DNA of 64,000 nucleotides from Chloroflexota bacterium (GCA_014584575.1 JACTMP010000077.1:1-64000); one strand, 5' to 3'; shown: positions 1 to 9,466, numbered from the stretch's first letter. The notes: generated by a model from the sequence alone, not told the origin. Numbers and translations: made by a program.

Positions 1-23
1 TGTTCTCGCCATTCCCAACCCAT
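1..23 (-). CDS. First codons of a leftward gene (partial, cut by window edge)
   Basis: On the minus strand an ATG at 23-21 is preceded by a perfect AGGAGG (positions 29-34) with a 5-nt spacer and opens the reading M-G-W-E-W-R-E before the window ends. The ribosome-binding site is strong, and the AT-rich 24-191 stretch would be a divergent intergenic region shared with the lipoprotein gene at 192. Too little is left to name the product. Confidence 0.4.
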
Positions 24-191
24 TTTGACCTCCTATCTTTTTGGCAAGAACATTACCTTATCTCCTCTGTTTTACATAATCCTTATCTCAATTTATCTGA
101 CCCGCCCCCTCTCTTCTTGCCCCCCTTCTAAAAACGGGTAAAACTTACTTGTTTTGCCAGATAATCCTGGCCCATCAAAAAAGGAGAGAGT

Positions 192-2171
192 ATGAAAAAG
201 TTACCATTGTTGTTTTTGATACTGGCGCTGGCGCTGGTAGCCTGTGGTGGTGCAGAGCCGACCCCCACACCCGTGCCGCCAACTGCCCCGCCTACGGCCG
301 TGCCCCCCACCGCCGCCCCCACCACCGAAGCCCCCGGCTCCTACGTAGACACACTGACGCATGTGCCTGATGTCAGTCTGATCAACATCACCTGGCACTG
401 GGTGCGGCGTGACCCTAACGGCAACGATATTGCCGAAATTGTGGTGCCCAACCCGGAGAATTACACGCTGCTGTTCAATGAGGACGGCACGTTTAATGCA
501 CAAGTGGACTGTAACCAGATGAACGGCCGTTACGCCACCGACGCTCCCGGCAGCATCTTCATGGAAGCGGGCGCCATGACTATGGCCATGTGCCCCGAAG
601 GATCATTCAGCAACGACATGCTGCAAATGTTTGGCCCTGCCCAGGATTACCGTTTTGAAGAAAATGGCAACACCCTCGTCTTTTCCTGGGTGGCTGGCGG
701 GCCGGTAGATTATTACCAAAATGTGGTTGCCCCGGTGGCAGAAGTGCCCGGCTCCATGATAGACGAGATGGAACACACCCCCGACCCGGCTCTGATTGAC
801 AAAACCTGGGCCTGGGAACGGCGTGACCCCAATGGCAATGACATCCCGGCCATTGTCATTGAAAATCCCGAAAATTACACCATCGTCTTCAACGAAGACG
901 GCACCTATACTGCCAAAGTGGATTGCAATGTGAGCGGCGGCCGTTACGCCACCACCCCCCCGGATCGCATCTTTATCGAAGCCGGTTTTTCGTCAATGGC
1001 CTTCTGTGGCGAAACCTCTTATGACCAGGCCATGTTGCAAATGTTTGGCCCCGCCCAAAACTACAGCTTTGCAGAAGACGGCAACGTGCTGGTCTTCTCC
1101 TGGGCCGCCGGTGGGCCGGTGGATTATTACCGCCTGGTACCCACTGTGGAACTGCCCGCTCCCGCTGAAGGCATGGCTACCGGTACCGTCACCGCCCCCG
1201 ATGGCATCTTCCTGCGCACCGGTCCCGGCGTCAACTACCCCTACGTGGGCGCTGCCCCCGAAGGCACAACCGGCGAAATCATCGGCGTCAGCGAAGATGG
1301 GCAGTGGTGGCTGGCCAACGCCCCCAATCTGCCCGGCGGCCAGGTGTGGGCTTCCGCTCAATGGGTAGAAGTGTCCGATGCCGATAACGTCCCCGTTGTG
1401 GCTGCCCCGCCCGCAGAACTCACCCTCACCAGCGTCCCCTGGGAATGGGTTTCCACTACCGACGCCGAAGTGGGCGAGGTCTTTGTGGCCGACCCTACCC
1501 GTTACGTGGTGCGTTTTAACGCCGACAGCAGCGCCAACATCCAGGCCGACTGCAACACCGTTCTGGCCAGCTATACCACCGACGACAGCAGCATCAGCAT
1601 TATGCCCGGCCCCTCCACTCTGATGGCCTGCCCCGAAGATTCCCAGGCAGACCAGTTCATCACCCAATTGAGTAACGCCGCCATCTACTTTATCCAGAAC
1701 GGCAATCTGTTCCTGGATTTACCGTTTGACAGCGGCACGATGCGATTTGTGCCCCAGGGTACACCGCCACCTGTGGCTGACGCGCCCGCTGCCGAAGCCG
1801 AAGGGCGCACCTTCTATCTGGTCTCCTTTGGCCCGACCGCTGCGCCCCAGCCCGTCATCGAGGGTACACAAATCACCGCCCACTTTGCCAATGATACCGT
1901 TTCCGGCAACGCCGGTTGCAACAATTACTCTGGCACAGTGGTTCCGGTAGACGATTACTTCCAGGTAACGGGCATCCTCACCACCATGATGATGTGCGCC
2001 GAAGATGTGATGGCTCAGGAACAGGCTTATCTGGCCGGTCTGGGTGCGCTCGCCGGTTACTTGTGGGAACAAACCCTGGTCGGTACCGGCACATTGGTAA
2101 CAGAAGGGCAGCTTTTCTACACCCTGCCCGATGGGACGCCAGGCGTTATGAACTTCGTGGCTACGCCGTAA
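192..2171 (+). CDS. Lipoprotein with four META-like domains and a bacterial SH3 domain
   Basis: A 659-residue exported lipoprotein. Residues 1-18 form a signal peptide ending in a lipobox (LVAC, then Gly-Gly), followed by a Pro/Thr linker. Four META (HslJ-like) units follow. The first two, at about residues 55-180 and 190-315, are close duplicates sharing the RRDPNGNDI core, ENYT, FNEDGT and a Cys-rich strand. A bacterial SH3 unit lies near 325-400 (FLRTGPGVNYPYVG). Two more divergent META units follow at about 415-525 and 535-655. META domains are known from HslJ and secreted stress proteins but have no single assigned reaction. The protein probably sits on the outer face of the membrane. 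An AGGAG site precedes the ATG by a normal distance. It is a single-gene unit closed by the strong terminator at 2216. Confidence 0.85.
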   Translation: MKKLPLLFLILALALVACGGAEPTPTPVPPTAPPTAVPPTAAPTTEAPGSYVDTLTHVPDVSLINITWHWVRRDPNGNDIAEIVVPNPENYTLLFNEDGTFNAQVDCNQMNGRYATDAPGSIFMEAGAMTMAMCPEGSFSNDMLQMFGPAQDYRFEENGNTLVFSWVAGGPVDYYQNVVAPVAEVPGSMIDEMEHTPDPALIDKTWAWERRDPNGNDIPAIVIENPENYTIVFNEDGTYTAKVDCNVSGGRYATTPPDRIFIEAGFSSMAFCGETSYDQAMLQMFGPAQNYSFAEDGNVLVFSWAAGGPVDYYRLVPTVELPAPAEGMATGTVTAPDGIFLRTGPGVNYPYVGAAPEGTTGEIIGVSEDGQWWLANAPNLPGGQVWASAQWVEVSDADNVPVVAAPPAELTLTSVPWEWVSTTDAEVGEVFVADPTRYVVRFNADSSANIQADCNTVLASYTTDDSSISIMPGPSTLMACPEDSQADQFITQLSNAAIYFIQNGNLFLDLPFDSGTMRFVPQGTPPPVADAPAAEAEGRTFYLVSFGPTAAPQPVIEGTQITAHFANDTVSGNAGCNNYSGTVVPVDDYFQVTGILTTMMMCAEDVMAQEQAYLAGLGALAGYLWEQTLVGTGTLVTEGQLFYTLPDGTPGVMNFVATP

Positions 2172-2215
2172 TGGCGGTAATCGGTTATCGGTAATCGGTA
2201 GTCGGTTATCGGGGT
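2171..2215. repeat. Intergenic CGGTAATCGG-type degenerate direct repeat
   Basis: Five imperfect copies of a GGTAATCGG/GGTTATCGG unit lie between the stop codon of the META lipoprotein and its terminator. The same family occurs, often in both orientations, near 33823, 44249 and 59986. Confidence 0.6.
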
Positions 2216-2272
2216 AAGCGGACAAACGGGTAACGCCCTGGTGCATGTTACCCGTTTGTCCGCTTTTTTATT
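2216..2272 (+). terminator. Strong rho-independent terminator
   Basis: A perfect 19-bp stem (arms 2216-2234 and 2247-2265, starting AAGCGGACAAACGGG) with a 12-nt loop is followed directly by a T-rich tract. It ends the lipoprotein transcript and separates it from the alpha-2-macroglobulin gene. Confidence 0.9.
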
Positions 2273-2376
2273 TGTGCTGCTGTACCGGGAACCAATTGGC
2301 CGCCCACAGCGTTTACCTGATAGACTTTGCGCTGCAAGGCACTTAATGTTGCTCATTCCCAATAAGGAGAGGGAAC

Positions 2377-5300
2377 ATGTCCCAACCAACACAATCAGGA
2401 AACAAACGCAAACGTAATCTTATCTTATTAGCTATCTCCGGTCTCACCGTCATCGCGCTGGCGGTGGGGGCCTTCTGGCTGCGCCAGCGTGACCAGTTTG
2501 ACGGCACGTTCAGCAACCCCATTTTGCGCACGAATCAAATCAGCGGCGGTTTGGGGGTGGAAACGGCCGTCGCCGCCACCACCGACCGCCTCACCACCGC
2601 CGCCGCCAAACTGCAAATTCGCCTCAGCGAAGGGCAGGCCGTGCCCCAGACCTTCCAGGCGCTGCCGCCCGTCACCGGCGACCCGCTGACCGAGGCCGAA
2701 ATTGCCCAAATTCTGGCCCGCCTGCCGGAATTGATGGGCCAGGTGGATGACAGCCAGCCCTTCCGCCTGCCGGACGAACTGCTGCCGCCACCCCGCCCCG
2801 GCCAGACCATCACCCAGACCTTCCCGCCACCGCCCACCGACTACACGCCGCCCGCCGTACCCACCGGCCCACTGCAAGTGCTGCGCTACTCCCCCGAAGG
2901 GGATGTGGGACTGGCCCCCTTTGTCAATGTTACCTTCAACCAGCCGATGGTACCGCTGACCGACCTGCAAAGCCTGGCGGCACAAAACGTACCCGTCAAT
3001 CTCACCCCGGCCTTACCTGGCACATGGCAATGGGTCAGTCCGCAGACGCTGCGCTTTGAGGTGGATTCGGCCGTGATTGACCGATTACCCATGGCTACCG
3101 AATTTGTGGCCGAAATCCCCGTTGGGACCACCTCCCTGACCGGCGGCCAACTGGCGGAGACGGTGCGCTGGACGTTTAGCACCCCGCCGGTACGTCTGGT
3201 TTCCAGTTACCCCAATTACGGTTCGCAGCCGTTAGAGCCGATCATTTTTATGGAGTTTGACCAGTTGATTGAGCCAACGGCCGTCCTGCCCACCATCCAA
3301 CTCACCGCCAACGGCAATCCCCAGCCGGTGCGCCTGGCAGCTTCGGCCGAAATTGCCGCCGACGAAGTCGTCAGCCAGACGGTGCGGTATGCCCGCGATG
3401 GCTACTGGCTGGCGCTGCGCCCGGAACGGCCGTTGCCCACCGACGCCCGCATCACCGTCACCATTGGCCCCGGTACCCCCTCCGCCGAAGGGCCGCGCCT
3501 GACCAGCGAAGCGCAATCTTTCAGCTTCGACACCTACCCGCCGCTGCGCATTGAGGAACACACCTGCGGCTGGTATGACCGGCAATGCCCGCCGCTCAGC
3601 CCCTTCATCATCCGCTTCAACAATCCGCTCGATCCCGAAGCCTTCCAGGAAACGATGATCCGCATCGAGCCGGAACTGCCGGGAGCGACCGTTGACCTGA
3701 GTTACAACACCCTCACCATCCAGGGCGTGACCAAAGGGCGCACCACCTACCGCGTCACCGTAGACGGCAGCATTCAAGACATCTTCGGCCAGACGTTGGG
3801 TGATGCAGCGGCGCTGCGTTTTGAGGTGGGCACGGCCGAACCCTTTGTCAGCGGCCCCAGCGACATGCTCGTCACCCTGGACCCGTCCGCCAGCGAACCA
3901 CAGTTGACGCTGTACGTGATGAACTACGACGAACTCCAGGTGCGCGCCTATGCCGTCACCCCCGCCGACTGGCCCGCTTACATGGCTTACCGGCGCAATT
4001 TTGACCAGCAAGATAACCAACCTACGCCGCCGGGCCGCCTGGTGTTGGATGAAACCGTGCCCACCGACAGCACCCAGGACGTGTTAACGGAAACGGCCGT
4101 CAAACTCACCAACGCCTTGGAAAATAATACCGGGCACTTAATCGTCGTCATCCAGCCTGTTGGCGGCATCTTCAGCGACCGCTGGCAGCGCCGCGCCCAA
4201 ACCATCCACCCCTGGGTGCAGGCTACCCAAATTGGCCTGGACGCCACCACCGACCAGGATGAAATGTTGGTGCGCGCCACCGCCCTGGCCAATGGTGCGC
4301 CGCTGGCCAACATCGCCATTACCAGCCCGGACGGCGCAGTGGCCACAACCACCGACAGCGCCGGGCTGGCCCGTCTTGAGCTGCCGACGGGCGGCATTCT
4401 TTACCTGACAGCGCAGCAAGGGGCGGACACAGCCATTTTGCCCTACAGTGGCTATTACTGGGACGAGTATGGCTGGCAGCCGCAGCCGGTGTCCGACGAA
4501 CTGCGCTGGCACATTCTGGATGACCGCGCCATGTACCGCCCCGGCGAAGAAGTGCATTTGAAGGGGTGGCTGCGGCACGTCAACGGCCGTACCGGGGCGC
4601 TCTCCCTGCCCGGCAGCCTGGCAACGGGCGTCAGCTACCAGGTATATGATCCCCAGGGGAACGAACTGGCCAGCGGCGTCACGGCCGTGAACGGTTTTGG
4701 CGGATTTGATCTGGCCTTCACCCTGCCCGAAAACAGCAACCTGGGGTCTGCCTATCTCAACTTCCAGGTTCAGGGCGGCGGCCAAAACCTGCCCGGCGGC
4801 GGCGCCGGCCATCAGATTCAAATTCAAGAGTTCCGCCGGCCCGAATTTGAAGTCAGCGCCCGCCAGGAAAGCGTTGGCCCCTACGTGGTCAACGATGCCG
4901 CCACCGTCGCCGTTTCCGCCAGTTACTTTGCCGGGGGGCCGCTGCCCAACGCCCAGGTCAACTGGACCGTCACCTCCACCCCCGGCCAATACAGCCCCCC
5001 CGGCTGGTCTGATTTCACCTTCGGCGAATGGATTCCCTGGTGGTGGTTTGACTTTGGCTATGGCTACGCCAGCGAAGGCGGCTTTGGGCGCGGCGTTGGT
5101 ACGCCCTGGCCGCAAGAGCAGGTGGTGGAAACGTTCAGCGGCGTCACCGACGCCAACGGCGAACATTTCCTGCAAATTGATTTTACCGCCCTGGAAGGCA
5201 ATCGCCCCTTTAGCGTTAATGCCGAGGCCGGGGTGATGGACGTGAACCGGCAGGTGTGGGCGGCGTCCACCAATTTACTGGTGCATCCCTCCAGCCTCTA

Positions 5301-8300
5301 TGTGGGGCTGCGCAGCCCGCGCACCTTCGTCAAACAGGGCGAGCCGCTGGAAATTGAGGCTATCGTTACCGATATTGATGGCCAGGCCGTACCGGGCGTC
5401 AACGTCACCATGCAGGCCGCCCGCCTGGAATGGACGACCAAAAGCGGGCGCTGGGTACAAGAGGCGGTGGACGGGCAAAATTGCACCATCACTTCGGCCA
5501 GCGAACCCGTCACCTGCACTTTTACTACGGAAAAGGGGGGCACGTATGAGATCACGGCCGTTGTCACCGACAACCAGGGCCGCCAAAACCAGAGCAAATT
5601 CACCCGCTGGGTCAGCGGCGGCACACAGCCCGTACAGCGCCAGGTGGAACATGAATCCGCCACCCTCATCCCCGACCGGCAGGAGTACCAGCCCGGCGAT
5701 GTGGCCGAAATCCTGGTGCAATCTCCCTTCAGTTCCTCTGAAGCCTTTAGTCCGGCCGAAGGGCTGCTCATCCTCAGTCGCGGCGGCATCCTCAGCGCCG
5801 AGCCGTTCCAACTGACCGAAGGCACGGCCACGCTGCAAATTCCCATTACCGAAGAGCACATTCCCAACATTGGCGTACAGGTGGAACTGGTGGGCAGCGC
5901 GCCGCGCACAGATGACCAGGGCAATCCGCTGCCCGGCGTACCGCCGCGCCCGGCCTATGCCAGCGGTTCGCTTAACCTGAGTGTACCCCCCTACAGCCGG
6001 GAATTGACGCTGACCGTTGTGCCCCAGTCGGCAGCATTGGAACCAGGGGCGGACACGGCCGTGACCGTCACCGTTACCGACGCCAACGGCCAGCCCGTAC
6101 CCAATGCCGAAGTGGCGCTGTGGGCGGTGGACGAAGCGATTCTTGCCCTGACCGGCTACCAGTTAGCCAACCCATTGAACACCTTTTACCAGCCGGTGTG
6201 GACGTGGTTGGAGCAGCGGTACGGCCGTGACAGCATCCTCCTGGTCAACCCGGAAACATTGGCGGGTGAGGTGCAGGCGCAGACGGTAGAAGTCACCCGC
6301 GTGGTTTCTGAAGTAGTAGTGGAGGAAGCGGCTATGGATATGGCCGCCGGGGCGCCCGCCCCCAGCGCCACAGCCCCGGCGCTTATGTCGGGAGAACGCA
6401 GCGCGGCGAATGTTGCCGACCAGGCATCAACGCCGATTCAGGTGCGGACAAACTTTGACCCGCTGGCTGTGTTTGCCCCCACCGTGCAGACAGACGCCAA
6501 CGGCCAGGCGCAAATCAGCTTCACCCTGCCGGACAATCTGACCCGCTACCGGCTGATGGCCGCCGCCGTCTCTGGCGACCGACAGTTTGGCGCGGGCGAA
6601 AGCAATTTGACGGCGCGATTGCCATTGATGGTACGGCCGTCGGCCCCCCGCTTCCTCAACTTTGGCGACCAGTTTGAACTGCCCGTCGTCCTGCAAAACC
6701 AGACTGACGAGCCGTTGACCGTAGACGTGGCCGTGCAGACGAGTAATTTGCAGCTAACGGGCATCCAGGGGCAGCGCGTCACCATCCCGGCCAATGACCG
6801 CATCGAAGTGCGCTTCCCGGCGACGACAGTGAGCGCGGGCACGGCCCGGTTCCAGGTGGCGGCCGTGTCCGGCCAATACGCGGACGCTGCCAGCGGCGAA
6901 CTGCCCGTCTACACCCCTGCCACCACCGAAGCGTTTGCCACCTACGGCGTCCTGGATGCAGGCGCAGTGGCGCAGCCGTTTCTCATGCCGTCCGGCGTGA
7001 TTACCGGCTACGGCGGCCTGGAAATTGGCACGTCGTCTACGGCGCTGCAAGCATTGACGGACGCGGTGCTGTACCTGACCAGCTATCGCTATGAATCGTC
7101 GGAAGCGCTGGCCTCGCGCATCCTGGCCATAGCGGCGCTGCGGGATGTGCTGACCGCCTTTGACGCCGCCGGATTGCCCACACCAGCAGAAATGGAAACG
7201 GCCGTGCAGCGTGACATTGAAATGCTCCAGGGCATGCAAAACAACGACGGCGGTTTCCCCTACTGGGAACGCGACCGCGATTCCATCCCCTTTAACAGCA
7301 TCCATGTGGCCCACGCCCTGGTGATGGCGCAGCAAAAAGGATATGCCGTGCCCGCCGAGATGCAGGCCAGGGTAATGACCTTTTTGCAGGAGATTGAACG
7401 GCATTACCCGGAATGGTACGGCCAGGAAACCCGCTGGGGGCTGAGTGCCTACGCTCTCTACGTGCGCCACTTGACCGGGGACAGCGACGCCACCAAAGCG
7501 CGCAATCTGCTCAATGAAGCCGGGCTGGAAAATCTGCCGCTGGAAACGTTGGGCTGGTTGTGGCCGGTGCTGGCTACCGATCCGGCTGCCGCCAACGATG
7601 TGGCCGCCATCCGGCAGCACCTCAACAACCGCGCCGTGGAAACGGCCGGGGCCGCCAATTTCACCACCAGCTATGGCGACGGCGACTACCTGATGCTGCA
7701 CTCCGACCGCCGCACCGACGGCGTCATACTCAATACGCTGATTACGCAAGACCCGCAGAACGACCTGATTCCGAAGGTGGTGAACGGGCTGCTGGCGCAT
7801 CGGGTGGCCGGGCGCTGGGGCAATACGCAGGAGAACGTTTTCATCCTGCTGGCACTAGACAACTACTTCAACACCTTTGAAGCGCAGACGCCGGACTTTG
7901 TGGCCCAAATCTGGCTGGGTGACAGCTACGCGGGCGAGCAGCAGTTTGTCGGGCGCACTACCGACCGGTATCAGCTAGACATCCCCATGAGCTACCTGGC
8001 GGCGGGTGAAGCAGCGCAGGATTTGATAGTGAGTAAGGACGGGGACGGCCGTCTCTACTACCGCCTGGCCCTGAACTATGCCCCCTCTGACCTGACGCTG
8101 GATGCCCTGGATCGCGGTTTTGTGGTGCAGCGCACCTATGAAGCGGTGGACGACCCGGAGGATGTGTACCAGGACGCGGACGGCGTCTGGCACATTCGCC
8201 TGGGGGCGCGGGTGCGGGTGCGGCTGACAATGGTGGCCGATAATCGCCGCTACCACGTGGCCCTGGTTGACCCGCTGCCGGCCGGGTTGGAGGCGATTAA

Positions 8301-8577
8301 CACGGCGTTGGCCGTCTCCCAAAGTGTGCCCCGCGACCCGAACGCCGCGCCGTCACCGTATTGGTGGTGGTGGGGAAGCTGGTATGACCACGAAAATATG
8401 CGCGATGAGCGGTTGGAGGCGTTTAGCACGCTGTTGTGGGAAGGGGTGTATGAATACAGCTACGTGGCCCGCGCCACCACGCCAGGCACGTTTGTCACCC
8501 CGCCGACGAAAGCGGAAGAGATGTACGCGCCGGAAGTGTACGGCCGTAGCGCCAGCGACCTGGTGATTATCGAGTAA
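2377..8577 (+). CDS. Alpha-2-macroglobulin-like protein lacking the thioester
   Basis: A 2066-residue membrane-anchored protein of the bacterial alpha-2-macroglobulin/MG2 family. An N-terminal hydrophobic anchor (about 14-33) is followed by a Pro-rich stretch, Big5-like Ig domains (about 170-490, e.g. EGDVGLAPFVNVTFNQPM), MG domains, the A2M domain (about 1360-1480, FAPTVQTDANGQAQISFTLP), an alpha-toroid region (about 1560-1850) and a C-terminal receptor-like beta domain. Family members trap proteases on a CxEQ thioester. Here the aligned segment at codons 1570-1577 reads YRYESSEA, so Cys is Ser1574 and Gln is Ala1577, and no thioester can form. Length and domain order are otherwise normal. 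The start is supported by AAGGAGAGGG. No penicillin-binding partner (PbpC) is next to it. Role: probably a periplasmic or surface trap acting without covalent capture (inference). Confidence 0.9.
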   Translation: MSQPTQSGNKRKRNLILLAISGLTVIALAVGAFWLRQRDQFDGTFSNPILRTNQISGGLGVETAVAATTDRLTTAAAKLQIRLSEGQAVPQTFQALPPVTGDPLTEAEIAQILARLPELMGQVDDSQPFRLPDELLPPPRPGQTITQTFPPPPTDYTPPAVPTGPLQVLRYSPEGDVGLAPFVNVTFNQPMVPLTDLQSLAAQNVPVNLTPALPGTWQWVSPQTLRFEVDSAVIDRLPMATEFVAEIPVGTTSLTGGQLAETVRWTFSTPPVRLVSSYPNYGSQPLEPIIFMEFDQLIEPTAVLPTIQLTANGNPQPVRLAASAEIAADEVVSQTVRYARDGYWLALRPERPLPTDARITVTIGPGTPSAEGPRLTSEAQSFSFDTYPPLRIEEHTCGWYDRQCPPLSPFIIRFNNPLDPEAFQETMIRIEPELPGATVDLSYNTLTIQGVTKGRTTYRVTVDGSIQDIFGQTLGDAAALRFEVGTAEPFVSGPSDMLVTLDPSASEPQLTLYVMNYDELQVRAYAVTPADWPAYMAYRRNFDQQDNQPTPPGRLVLDETVPTDSTQDVLTETAVKLTNALENNTGHLIVVIQPVGGIFSDRWQRRAQTIHPWVQATQIGLDATTDQDEMLVRATALANGAPLANIAITSPDGAVATTTDSAGLARLELPTGGILYLTAQQGADTAILPYSGYYWDEYGWQPQPVSDELRWHILDDRAMYRPGEEVHLKGWLRHVNGRTGALSLPGSLATGVSYQVYDPQGNELASGVTAVNGFGGFDLAFTLPENSNLGSAYLNFQVQGGGQNLPGGGAGHQIQIQEFRRPEFEVSARQESVGPYVVNDAATVAVSASYFAGGPLPNAQVNWTVTSTPGQYSPPGWSDFTFGEWIPWWWFDFGYGYASEGGFGRGVGTPWPQEQVVETFSGVTDANGEHFLQIDFTALEGNRPFSVNAEAGVMDVNRQVWAASTNLLVHPSSLYVGLRSPRTFVKQGEPLEIEAIVTDIDGQAVPGVNVTMQAARLEWTTKSGRWVQEAVDGQNCTITSASEPVTCTFTTEKGGTYEITAVVTDNQGRQNQSKFTRWVSGGTQPVQRQVEHESATLIPDRQEYQPGDVAEILVQSPFSSSEAFSPAEGLLILSRGGILSAEPFQLTEGTATLQIPITEEHIPNIGVQVELVGSAPRTDDQGNPLPGVPPRPAYASGSLNLSVPPYSRELTLTVVPQSAALEPGADTAVTVTVTDANGQPVPNAEVALWAVDEAILALTGYQLANPLNTFYQPVWTWLEQRYGRDSILLVNPETLAGEVQAQTVEVTRVVSEVVVEEAAMDMAAGAPAPSATAPALMSGERSAANVADQASTPIQVRTNFDPLAVFAPTVQTDANGQAQISFTLPDNLTRYRLMAAAVSGDRQFGAGESNLTARLPLMVRPSAPRFLNFGDQFELPVVLQNQTDEPLTVDVAVQTSNLQLTGIQGQRVTIPANDRIEVRFPATTVSAGTARFQVAAVSGQYADAASGELPVYTPATTEAFATYGVLDAGAVAQPFLMPSGVITGYGGLEIGTSSTALQALTDAVLYLTSYRYESSEALASRILAIAALRDVLTAFDAAGLPTPAEMETAVQRDIEMLQGMQNNDGGFPYWERDRDSIPFNSIHVAHALVMAQQKGYAVPAEMQARVMTFLQEIERHYPEWYGQETRWGLSAYALYVRHLTGDSDATKARNLLNEAGLENLPLETLGWLWPVLATDPAAANDVAAIRQHLNNRAVETAGAANFTTSYGDGDYLMLHSDRRTDGVILNTLITQDPQNDLIPKVVNGLLAHRVAGRWGNTQENVFILLALDNYFNTFEAQTPDFVAQIWLGDSYAGEQQFVGRTTDRYQLDIPMSYLAAGEAAQDLIVSKDGDGRLYYRLALNYAPSDLTLDALDRGFVVQRTYEAVDDPEDVYQDADGVWHIRLGARVRVRLTMVADNRRYHVALVDPLPAGLEAINTALAVSQSVPRDPNAAPSPYWWWWGSWYDHENMRDERLEAFSTLLWEGVYEYSYVARATTPGTFVTPPTKAEEMYAPEVYGRSASDLVIIE

Positions 8578-8585
8578 TCAACCAC

Positions 8586-8632
8586 GTCGGGCTGGCTCGT
8601 TCCACGCAGAGCGTGGAACGAGCCAGCCCGAC
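8586..8632. terminator. Perfect 22-bp hairpin after the macroglobulin gene
   Basis: Arms 8586-8607 and 8611-8632 are perfect reverse complements with an AGA loop, containing the CTCGTTCCACGC core. There is no T tract, so it may be a dispersed repeat that also ends transcription. A related hairpin lies at 13341 and a half copy at 8659. Confidence 0.6.
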
Positions 8633-8684
8633 GCTCTGCGTTGGTTATGGGCCATGCAGAGCGTGGGAACTGAGGAATGAGACA

Positions 8685-8844
8685 GGGCGATTGCATACTC
8701 AATTCCCGGCGATTGAAATCGCGGCTACAAGCAGCAAAGCCCACCTTCGTGGGCTGGTATCTACTGGGTTTTAGTCGGCGTAGGCCGACTTTGCCTTTTG
8801 TTGGTGCAGATTTATCTGCCTTTTCCGGGAGTATGTAATCGCCC
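8685..8844. mobile_element. MITE-like element, copy 1
   Basis: A 160-bp element bounded by GGGCGATTGCATACTC and its inverted copy (one mismatch). Inside are four stem-loops: GCGATT/AATCGC, AGCCCAC/GTGGGCT, AGTCGGC/GCCGACT and GCAGAT/ATCTGC. Near-identical copies lie in the opposite orientation at 16125-16294 and 48470-48619. No clear target duplication is visible and there is no coding capacity. Together with the hairpin at 8586 it fills the 335-bp gap between the genes at 8577 and 8913. Confidence 0.85.
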
Positions 8845-8912
8845 GAAGGAATGAAGGAATTGACGGCCACTTTACCTGCCAGTATGATTGGCTAGAAAGG
8901 CTGACGAGGTGC

Positions 8913-9128
8913 ATGATGTTTGAACGTATTTCCATAGACCCCGAAATTTATCATGGACAGGCGTGTGTCCGAGGCACACGCATCCCGGTTCACCAGATTG
9001 TGGGCATGTTGGCAAACGGCGACACAATTGAGGAGTTGCTAGAAGATTATCCCACGCTGGAACGTGCAGACATCCTGGCCTGTTTGGAATATGCCGCTTC
9101 TCTGGCTGAGGAGCAGGTTACGTTTTGA
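8913..9128 (+). CDS. DUF433 family antitoxin-like protein (orphan)
   Basis: A 71-residue protein with the DUF433 signature: ISIDPEIYHGQACVRGTRIPV, then the winged-helix-like part IVGMLANGDTIEELLEDYPTLERADILACLEYA. DUF433 proteins are usually the DNA-binding antitoxin of a pair with a DUF5615 PIN-like toxin; such a complete pair sits at 58813-59449 in this window. Here no DUF5615 gene follows. The next 90 bp read as short open codons without a recognisable domain, and then a VapB-like gene begins. So it looks like an orphan or the residue of a broken pair. GAGGTG upstream is a modest ribosome site; ATG at 8916 is an equally possible start. Confidence 0.8.
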   Translation: MMFERISIDPEIYHGQACVRGTRIPVHQIVGMLANGDTIEELLEDYPTLERADILACLEYAASLAEEQVTF

Positions 9129-9217
9129 TTGTGCGTTTGCGTAAACTGAATCGTCGTAGGATTCACGGCCGTGTTTTAATGACTGACGTGACGATAAAGG
9201 ATTGGAGGAGATAACAG

Positions 9218-9466
9218 ATGACCTTATTAGAATTAAAGCTGACCTTGCCGGATGATGTGGCGCAAAAGGCAAAAGCATCTGGTTTGCTCACTTCTGAGGC
9301 GATAGCTGATCTGCTCAAAGAAGCTGTCAGACGCCAACAAATTCAAGAATCTTTAGTAGGAACTGATTTATGGGACGAGCCTTTTATTGGCATGTGGCGT
9401 GATCGTGAGGATTTGAGCGATAGCAGCCAGTGGGTTCGTCAGGTTCGGGTTCAAGAGTGGCAATAA
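9218..9466 (+). CDS. VapB-like antitoxin
   Basis: An 82-residue protein with an N-terminal strand-helix segment (LELKLTLPDDVAQKAKASGL) and a helical middle (IADLLKEAVRRQQIQ), as in small ribbon-helix or DUF2281-type antitoxins. The acidic, Trp-containing tail (LWDEPFIGMWRDREDL) is the kind that wraps into a PIN toxin's active site. It lies 3 bp before the PIN gene at 9470, so the two form one operon. A GGAGGAG ribosome site precedes the ATG. The exact family is uncertain, but the antitoxin role follows from the position. Confidence 0.7.
   Translation: MTLLELKLTLPDDVAQKAKASGLLTSEAIADLLKEAVRRQQIQESLVGTDLWDEPFIGMWRDREDLSDSSQWVRQVRVQEWQ

Noticed and set aside
993..1667. A 224-residue minus-strand open frame opposite the META lipoprotein
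   Set aside because: No family similarity, no ribosome-binding site, and Gly/His-rich text typical of the antisense of a GC-rich gene. Similar long antisense frames under the macroglobulin gene were left out for the same reason.
9129..9217. A DUF5615 toxin remnant after the first DUF433 gene
   Set aside because: The short open frame (LIVRLRKLNRRRIHGRVL) does not show the acidic motifs of the family.
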